Source of the DNA: Megalonaias nervosa
Taxonomy: Eukaryota; Mollusca; Bivalvia; Unionida; Unionidae
Assembly: GCA_016617855.1 (NCBI GenBank)
Contig: JAECUM010028998.1
Coordinates: 1-64,000, forward strand
Length of the DNA stretch: 64,000 nucleotides
Direction: 5' to 3'
Shown here: piece after piece, positions 56,887 through 64,000 of the stretch
Layout: each line of letters opens with the position of its first letter
Numbering within the stretch: position 1 is the stretch's first letter
Translations under genes and position numbers: made by a program
The notes under the pieces: generated by a model
Told to the model about the DNA's origin: nothing
Database searches by the model: none
Seen by the model: only the letters and a program-made list of their open reading frames with translations

Positions 56887-57339
56887 TCAGCATGAGCTAC
56901 ACTTTTCAGGTTTCATATAATTTTCTTTTTCCTGCCACCCAAATGCAGCAATGTAAAGTATTTGGTATTCATCCCTGATAGCAGCAATACCTTCCTCAGT
57001 AAATTTATCTATCATGTCTGTGTAAACGCGTGGTGCTGGTGGTGGTAGTTGAACTTTGGGTTGTGGCCTGACTGGTGGGGGGGGTGAAGACGGCTAACAA
57101 TATCAGCAGGTAATGTCTCGAGTTTTATGTGTTGCCTCAGTTGCAGCAGCAATTTTTTTGGTTGGTTCTACAATTGGCTTTAATAACTGTTCTGTACCTT
57201 TTGTAAATTCCACATCCTGGTGTTCTTGCAGCTGCTGTTTTACAGAATCATGGACTCGAGGATATTTCTTAATTGCATCTAGTCATTGTTGAGCTAATTT
57301 AGTTGTATGAGATTTCATAGTAAGCACAGAATCACTCAT
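56887..57339 (-). pseudogene. Small Polinton protein with proline-rich hinge, near right TIR
   Basis: ATG at 57337-57339 (M-S-D-S-V-L). About 70 residues of helical, Gln/Glu/Lys-rich sequence are followed by a Pro-rich hinge encoded by the G/C run near 57080, then a C-terminal domain with T-D-M-I-D-K-F-T-E-E-G and two C-terminal Cys. Three stop codons interrupt the frame (one early, two just before the hinge). First gene inside the right TIR and head of the minus-strand late-type cluster. Function not known. Confidence 0.55.
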
Positions 57340-57397
57340 TATTATTATTACAACAATGATTTAATTACAGATCATTAAGTCAGAAGATACACAGGGT

Positions 57398-58545
57398 TTT
57401 ACTATATTACAGTAACGTAACATAATTTTTCAGCTACAGCGAATTGCGGGATGCTACTCATTGTTTAGCCATACCTGCTGTCATGTGACTGCATTAAAAA
57501 TACATATGTTATTAATAACATGCAGGGGTTTTTATAAGTCATGTGATTGTGCTAAAAATACCAATGTGATATAACTCACTGGAATTTCTAGGTAAAATTG
57601 ATTATTGTACACTCTGTGGAGAAATATACCTGTTCATATTAAACATACAAAATTGATAAATAAATTATAGTCTAAATGCATGTGTATGTTTAATGTCTGT
57701 CTGTTCAGCAAGCATATGCTCATATAAATTATTTCATCGTATATACACAGTGGCCGAATTGGTAAGAGTGTTCAGACAAACTTTCGATTGACAAGTGAAA
57801 AACAACTTCATGGGTTCTAGTCCAAAAAATGTGGTAGAAATATTCTCGGCGTTTGCGACAGATGCTATTATAGTTGGAACCCACAACACATCAAAAAAAG
57901 GTGAGATATACTTGAATGGGTAATTGTAAACTTTTAAAAAACTAACCAGGTGCAGCTTACCTGGCCCTTCCTGAGCCCCAAAGGGCGTTCATTTTAAAGC
58001 ACCCAGGATTCACCTGGGTGGGGTGCATGCTTGATTACAAATTAACAAACTAAAATTCAGCCTGGACAGCCCTTGGAATCTCTAAAACTTTGTTTTGCAC
58101 TTAGCGATTCACCAGGCGTTGTGTTTACACACAGTGGAAAAAGAGAAATGGAAAAAGAAAAATTTTCTGAATCAAAAAAATTTGCACTCAGCAATCCAAC
58201 AATTGCAATGGAAAAAGAAATATACAACAATTACACAAGATTTAAGAGCTATCCAGTGTCATTCAGCCTGGTCATGGGCATCTCTGTTTGCTATTTTTTT
58301 TTATACTGATTTTTTGTTCACTTGGTCTGGCCAAGAACTCTGTTCACCCACCCACCCCATGTTGTTCATATCGTGAATAAAAATATTCACATTTTATAGC
58401 ACATAACAAAACATCATGATGTGTCACATATAGTTTATGTTACTGTTTGTTGGTCATTCCAACGGTTCCATGTATTATTTTTTTTTGCGGGATCTTTTTC
58501 ACTTGGTCTGGCCACCACATTCCTCTTTTCACCCCCTGTGCTGCT
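57398..58545 (-). repeat. Polinton right terminal inverted repeat
   Basis: Inverse of 44212-45360. Outer end CCCCCTGTGCTGCT, inner end CAGTAACGTAACAT (57408-57421). Short open frames here (58073-58376) are not genes of the element. Confidence 0.9.
57751..57823 (+). promoter_or_regulatory. tRNA-like A/B-box segment in the right TIR
   Basis: TGGCCGAATTGG (A-box-like, 57751-57762) and GGGTTCTAGTCC (B-box-like, 57812-57823), separated by about 50 bases. Points outward, mirroring the left TIR. Both copies keep the two boxes though the surrounding TIR has diverged. Confidence 0.5.
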
Positions 58546-58550
58546 GCAGC

Positions 58551-58640
58551 TAATCTGAAAATCATGTTATCGCTGAAGAATATCAGAGGTGGTTTCAACA
58601 TTCAGGTAAAAGGAAGAAATGTCCTTTTCTTGAATTACTT
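58551..58640 (+). repeat. AGCT-hairpin repeat copy, right part after the Polinton
   Basis: TAATCTGAAAATCATGTTAT continues the repeat block (CTTGAAAATCATGGTATTGC in the 27.5-kb copy) left open at 44206. Confidence 0.7.
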
Positions 58641-59574
58641 GAAAACCTGTTCAGTCGGTAGAACGTCGGTTCCTTTGGGTGACTCTTGTTAATGGAGCTC
58701 TGACTCTTTTCTGTTAGAATTTCCATTGGCAGTCAAGAATCTGTTTCAGCACAGTTTCACAAAAATAATTGAACTTCTCTTATGCATCCATCTCAGGGAA
58801 ATGATCAAAATTGTCTCTGAAGACAGGTGGTTGCTTTAAAAAAAGTTCATTCTTAAGTATGTTGGTTTAGCAGTCATTGGGGTACTGTTTGGTCTCACTT
58901 TGGCTTGAAATGCAAGGAAGATGGTGAAGTTGATTAATCGTTGTATCAAAAATGTTTTGATAGCATGAGTTAGTCTGGAGGGACTACCTGTGATTTCACC
59001 ATTCATATGTTAACATCATCTTCCACACAAGTTGTTCTTTACTTATTCTTGAGGTACAAACACTCATCTCGTACTTGGCCATACACACAATCATTCTCTT
59101 TTTTTTTCCCCCAGGAAAAAGATGGCTTGCATGTATTACTATAAAACTCAGAAGCACAGAAATGCAAGCGGATGTATTGTGTTGCATGGATTTTCAAAAT
59201 GGACAACTTGCTAGTAATACGTATCAATATACATTGCGATACTGTCATTTATATTGAAATATGTCATGGTACTCTTTCAGTTGGCAATACTCTTTCAAAT
59301 TGCTATCTGTTGTAATAAACCTGCCCTTATAAAAATCATAGTTTGTCAGAAACAGACACAAAATTAGTTATGAGTTTAATGGCATTTTTGTGTTTGCAGT
59401 CAGGATTTTAACATGTGACCCTGTCTCTCAGACTTGGTGCTCCACCAGCTGACAAATTTTAGGATAACTTTCTAAGCAGTACTGTAATTGTATCACATTA
59501 ATTTTATATGTCAATTTGTAAGAGTTATGCCCTTGATATATTTTAATTTATAACAGTTATGTAACAATATAATG
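58641..59574 (+). other. Intron; short tRNA-like fragment near 58650
   Basis: TTCAGTCGGTAGAACGTCGG at about 58650 resembles a tRNA D-arm/A-box half, like the first unit of the 34.9-kb minisatellite. Otherwise nothing recognised. Confidence 0.35.
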
Positions 59575-59744
59575 CAGGCGTCTCAAACTCAAAGCACCCT
59601 GAGGTCTGCATGAAGGGATTTTTGATTGCCCAAGGGTTGCGCCACCTTTGTTATCTTTCATGACACCTTGTGATGCCAATCATTTTGTGGGCCACAGGAT
59701 ACAGCTTAGCGGGCAGCATGCGGCCTGCTTGTTTGAGACCCCTG
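59575..59744 (+). mobile_element. Non-autonomous hAT-type MITE
   Basis: 170 bp with ends CAGGCGTCTCAAACTC and GTTTGAGACCCCTG, inverse complements of the CAGGGGTCTCAAAC class seen in many hAT-derived MITEs. Eight-base flanks ATATAATG and CTGTAATG agree at six positions, fitting an aged 8-bp duplication. Confidence 0.7.
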
Positions 59745-60238
59745 CTGTAATGGATGATGTCAGTGGCTCATGTTGGGATGGTGTAAGGTGGAAGAAACCT
59801 GAGAATCTGGAGGAATCCATAATGTTGGATGGGCAATCATTACTACCAGCACATGTTAATATGAGGCTATGTTATCATGAAAATTCACTGAGCACACACA
59901 TTGAACTTTGACTTGAAAGTTCACAATTGAAAAACAAAATTTTAATGGCCATGGAGTCTTGCAATATCATTAACAGTTGGCATGTATGTAACAATACAGA
60001 AAAAAGGGATAAACCTACAAAATTGCACATTTGAAACCTCATTCTAAGTGAAATTGAAGATCAGAGATTTTGAAATTTGCGAGTTCTTTTCTTGTGCTTA
60101 CGCGATCTCATGACTACAGGATAAGGGATTGAACTGGGGCCAGCAATTTTTATAGCAAATGTACTAACATTTTGCTGCTCAGGTCCGCTAGTGATACATC
60201 CAAGATATAATATCACTTAATCTATTTTTGTTTTTCAG

Positions 60239-60416
60239 AAGGGCCTAAAACAAACACAAGCGTTGCTGATTTGTTCAGGCAAATTCCCAAAGGTTATGAG
60301 TGTATGGTGTGCCAAGAAGTTTACCACTCATACATCGTTGCATATCATCATGTCATAAAGCAGCATGCAGAACCCAGATATCGGTGCAAATACTGTGCAT
60401 ACAAGGTTTATGAGAG
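60239..60416 (+). CDS. Exon E: second C2H2 finger and first half of a third
   Basis: A 178-nt exon between TCTATTTTTGTTTTTCAG| and TGAGAG|GTAAAA. It starts with two bases (AA) that complete Lys after exon D and ends with two (AG). It encodes a full finger, C-M-V-C, twelve residues, H-V-I-K-Q-H (C-x2-C-x12-H-x4-H, the same spacing as in exon C), then Y-R-C-K-Y-C-A-Y-K-V-Y-E, the Cys half of the next finger, which is cut by the intron. The remaining His pair must come from an exon to the right of the window. An intron splitting a finger after the Cys pair argues for an old, intron-rich zinc-finger gene rather than a tandem KRAB-like array. Confidence 0.85.
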
Positions 60417-61177
60417 GTAAAATTTGCATATATAAGTTTCGTTGCATTTCTGAATTTTTTTGTTTACATTGAAAATCAGCTTGATGTAGGTACCACAATT
60501 TTTGTAGTGGCAGCATGATCAACAATTTTAAAATGCTCTGTTTGTGAAAGTCACAAATCTTCTAAATCTGTATTTTCTTTAAATGTCAGTGTGTGTTTAT
60601 GTATGTATGTATGTATGTATGGTTTAATGGCACATCAGCACAATCCTGACTATACAGTGATAAGTTAGTTTAGGCACCCCACCCCCCACAAAAAAAACCC
60701 ACAAAACAAAACACAAAGCCAGTAGAGAATGAAATCCTTAAAATGCAACCTTTTGTAAATTAAATATAAACCATTCTCTTTTAAAAATTCCATGATCTTC
60801 TAACTGGAATATCATCTTTCAATACATTACATGGGATACAACACAGGGCAAAAATATTGCTTCCATTAGTCTCCTCTTGTGACATGCAGATAGGTGCATA
60901 GAACTTATTTTACATCCATCATTGTCTTTGGTGGAATATTTCTAATGCAGGGTCTGTTATAGAATGTACGATTGTGAGATTGGGCCGATTTCCAAATCAG
61001 CAAAATGCAAAAAAAATTGCTAATTATATTTTAAGTTCATTTATTTCTTCATTAATCCCTCATGTATTTAGAAAATTTACTCATTTTTAGCTCATTTTGA
61101 CATAAGGCCAAGTAAGCAAGTGGTATGTTTTTTTTATCTGGACACACGGTCAAGTGGTTGGGTCTTTTATTTATTCT
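60417..61177 (+). other. Intron with (TATG)n microsatellite
   Basis: Five to six TATG units at 60598-60621, followed by GGTTTAATGGCACATCAGCA, reminiscent of SINE-type sequence but with no A/B boxes. No exon seen. Confidence 0.5.
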
Positions 61178-61337
61178 AGGATTAAATGATCATGGTTGAA
61201 CATTTATCGATGTGTAAATTTTACCCATTCACTCACAAATGAAAGTAAATAAAGTCCAAAGGACTTTATGTTAACTTTGTGAGTGATTAGGTGAAATTTA
61301 CATGTCAATAAATACCCAACCATGATCATTTAATCCT
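61178..61337 (+). repeat. 160-bp near-perfect palindrome (foldback element)
   Basis: AGGATTAAATGATCATGGTT at the left is matched by its complement ending at 61337. Arms of about 78 bp meet at GTCCAAAGGAC near 61257, with a few mismatches in between. Probably a foldback/MITE-type element; no clear target duplication. Confidence 0.82.
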
Positions 61338-61585
61338 TTATAATTCCAATTTACTTCCTTTCTAACATCAGATCAGCAGATTTAATCAACAAAACAAATG
61401 ACACTCCACCCTGTTATCACAGCTGCCTCGCTTTCAAATTTGAGATATTGATACCTTTGACTTGCAGTGTCATTATGGCTGGAGTACGGAGTATAACCAA
61501 AATAAGAAATGTTTGCACATTGATTCACATATCTTTTATCTAAACTATGCCTTCCTCCTGAAGCAGAACTTTTGTTTTCCATATA

Positions 61586-63065
61586 CACCTCTCCCTCGAT
61601 AGCTTGCGCACAATGGAGTCCAGTAACATTAACCTCACCATAAGTGAGGACATGTGTTATCGAGTGACCTCCATAACAACATGAAATGTGCCATCCTCGC
61701 TGGACATCAAGAAAACAGCCGAGGGGGGTGTGTGTCTGTTTAAAGGCTGAATACTTGTTTGAAAATCACGTTGGGAATAATTGTCAATAAAGCACTTTAT
61801 CTATCGAAGTTATTCGTTTTTATATATAAGAAAAAAATATTATTTTCAAGATGCCCAACAGCTGAGAGGTTGTTAACATTATTTGAACTGGTTTCAATAA
61901 TCCTTCACATGTACCTGAAAATATTGTGTATTACATCACTGCTTTCTGTTGTTGTTGAGTAGTCTGGTTCACTGATTCATATGTTCCATACTTTGCTCTC
62001 TACTGTTGTGGAATGCAACGCAAGGATTATAACAGTCAGGCAACCAGACTATTTACTGATTCATATTCAAACAAGATTCCTTTTGTTGAAAAAAAATAAC
62101 CGGAACATTTAGTTCTTGAAACAGCCTTCACCGTTAGAACTCTTTTTTAATTGTTCTGTTAGTACAAAATTGATGCCATGATTTCATTACAGTTAATAGT
62201 GAAACTTCTCAACCATGAGGAAATCTCCGAGTGCCAATTCAGGAATTACAAGTTAACTACAAACTCTGAAACTAGCTTCTCATTAATAAAACATATCTGT
62301 GAACCAGAATTTTATTTCATCAAGTATTCATTTTGCTTGGTTGTCTTGCTATCTTTGATCACATTTTTGAATGAGTATGCTAATTTACAATAGTTTAATT
62401 AAATTACATTCAGATCGGATAAAAATTATAAGTGTTCGATTGATCACTTGTTATGAGTTGACCTGACACTACCTGGGCTGCTAGCTCTTATGCAGGTTGG
62501 ATTTGCATGAACTTTAACTTTTCATTTGTTCTACCCCCTTTATTTGATACAAAAGACATTATTAACATGGTAATACAAGAAGGTCAACTTTTAATTCACT
62601 GCAGCAGTACAACAAATACTTGAGCAATCAGATATCAAAACATGGTCGGCACTTAATTAGGTTCTCACAGAAATGCTGACAGACACAGCTGTTACGGTAG
62701 ATTGATATATTTCAGGTAGGCGTTAGTGATGTTTAAATTGATCAAACTTTTGTTGCATAATGTTATTTACGGTGTGCCACAAATGTTTGGAAAGAAATTT
62801 TAAACAAAATACATGACTTCTTATTAAAAGTTGATTATTTCATAACATTGACTCGTATTTCCAGGTCATATCAACCATTTTCGATGATAGAATGAGCGAT
62901 ATATCAAGGTTTCAGTTAGCAATTTTTATAGTGATTTTCTTCATTTTCAACAAATGGGTCTATTTTTTGGTACTTTCTAGTAAAAAAAAAATTGGATCCA
63001 CGACTGACCCTGCATTATAAGCGGGCTCATGAGTTAGCAGGGTGCAAGTTATTGAGGGAGTGGTG
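61586..63065 (-). mobile_element. Tigger/pogo element, internally deleted, 1.48 kb
   Basis: Ends CACCTCTCCCTCGATAG and the complement ...TTATTGAGGGAGTGGTG, flanked by TA (61584-61585 and 63066-63067). Internal segments (for example around 62560-62680) are the complement of 24580-24720 of the full-length copy, so this copy lies in the opposite orientation. The CENP-B-like coding region is missing, so it is a deletion derivative dependent on another transposase. Confidence 0.85.
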
Positions 63066-63067
63066 TA

Positions 63068-64000
63068 TTGAGCAGTCACTGTAGATATGTGCTAGTGACT
63101 GCTTAAGGCAGGAACAAATCAGTTTGGTTAGGATACACCTGGTTGCTGACTATTGAAGGTAGGTGACCATTACATACAGATCATTATATAGGAAAAAAGT
63201 TTGCAGGGGGAAATTGGAATGACCATTATGAACAGGTGATTGCTTAGTAAATGTGACCATTAGGACAGGTTTGACTGCATACAGTACCTCAGTTTAAGGA
63301 ATCCCCACCTACAGTACACACATTGCTGATATTAAAACATTGGCCTTTCCTTGGTCGAAATCAATCTGTCCACACTGTTCTCTATCACATATCTAGCATA
63401 GTGGTTGTCATAGATGTCCGCATTGCTTTTAGTGGATAGATTGTGTTTCAAAATGGCACAGCAGTTTAATTATGTAATAGTGTGGATGTCCACAACATCA
63501 CATAGAACTGAGCAGAAGTAGACATTAAGCTGATTTTAAGCTGTACACCATGCTTTTTTTAATATCCAGAGACTTGCCTACTAAAGCACATTAACATATA
63601 TGTATTATTAGAGATGAAAGATCTACTATTTAATTTAAATTTGATGTAAATATAATTTGTTTGGTAGAGTATCAATCTGTCAGTTTTTGAACAAGGTTGT
63701 CAACTGCATCATCCAGGTTAGAAGGCAACCTACATCTAGGGTTTAAGTAGCAAAGCGAAGAATCATCTGTAATTTGTGCAGCAGGAAATGCATTTACCAT
63801 AACTGTCCCTGTTTAAATGCAGCTGCAGACTTTCTTCTCTTCTTTTCAAGGAAAGAGAATGTACTGTGTCCACTATTATGGGCAATAGGACAGCCATATC
63901 TGCCACTCTCAAATTCTCTTGGTGTTCAACCGTTAGGTTGGACCATCATTTTTCTGATCTCAGGTATTTTAAGTGTCAGAGACCAGTGTCACTAATGAGT
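63068..64000 (+). other. Intron or downstream sequence, nothing recognised
   Basis: AT-rich. The exon needed to complete the third zinc finger (one-base phase, His pair) is not visible before the window ends. Confidence 0.5.

Larger units (their letters stand above)
44212..58545 (+). mobile_element. Polinton/Maverick, about 14.3 kb, degraded
   Basis: Bounded by ~1.15-kb terminal inverted repeats (outermost bases AGCAGCAC-GGG and the complement) with a 5-bp direct repeat GCAGC outside (44207-44211, 58546-58550). The flanks rejoin into one interspersed repeat copy, an independent proof of insertion. The interior carries the defining Polinton set: integrase, adenain-type protease, packaging ATPase and a penton-like capsid protein, plus accessory genes on both strands. 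Protein-primed polymerase B and a clear major capsid gene were not found. Most genes have stops or shifts; HNH, the coiled-coil protein, protease and Ala-rich protein remain open. Polintons integrate by their retroviral-type integrase and are thought able to form virions; this copy could not do so unaided. Confidence 0.93.

Noticed and set aside
1..64000. Bacterial or viral operon interpretation of the window
   Set aside because: Outside the Polinton there are no compact gene clusters; GT-AG splice sites, SINEs and LINEs identify an animal nuclear genome.

Overview
This is a 64-kb piece of an animal nuclear genome. It is AT-rich, has GT-AG introns, and carries tRNA-derived SINEs, L2/CR1-like retroelements, Tigger/pogo and hAT DNA transposons, a Ty3/gypsy-like LTR element and a Polinton/Maverick. 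The TE mixture and a repeat family opening with an AGCTC...GAGCT hairpin suggest a marine invertebrate, most likely a mollusc or other lophotrochozoan; this is inference from repeat style, not a match. No rRNA gene, functional tRNA gene, CRISPR array or prokaryote-style operon was seen.

Host gene. One plus-strand gene appears to run across almost the whole window. Six short exons have good splice sites (4485-4649, 6426-6596, 9839-10003, 19223-19487, 33358-33764, 60239-60416). Their reading phases fit end to end with no stop at any junction. They encode an AT-hook segment, present twice, a linker with a duplicated 15-residue repeat, a C2H2 zinc finger, a long Arg/Ser/Glu repeat region, then another C2H2 finger and the first half of a third. 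The product looks like a nuclear DNA-binding protein of several zinc fingers; both ends lie outside the window. The two AT-hook exons sit in a ~2.46-kb segmental duplication (2834-5296 and 8191-10652), with the linker exon in the unduplicated spacer.

Mobile elements fill the introns. Left edge: minus-strand Ty3/gypsy-like gag-protease with its 5' LTR (1936-2833); a solo LTR of the same family with a 5-bp target duplication lies at 42155-43073. 21.3-26.2 kb: a 5'-truncated L2-like element split by a 2.3-kb Tigger/pogo element; a second L2 fragment at 33.8 kb preserves the unoccupied site. Two SINE families, several MITEs, a 51-bp minisatellite (34.85-35.49 kb) and an old degenerate satellite (38.4-39.7 kb) lie between.

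Polinton (44212-58545, about 14.3 kb). It has ~1.15-kb terminal inverted repeats, a 5-bp direct repeat at its ends and a recognisable target repeat outside. Recognisable genes are an HNH endonuclease, an SF1-helicase-like fragment, the integrase, a zinc-ribbon plus phospholipase-A2 protein, the packaging ATPase, a small coiled-coil protein, a penton-like capsid protein, a small membrane protein, a fibre-like protein, the adenain-type protease and two small virion-type proteins. Several carry stops or frameshifts, and a hAT transposase remnant lies in the middle. I found neither the protein-primed DNA polymerase nor a convincing major capsid gene, so this copy is a fossil and possibly a variant lineage.
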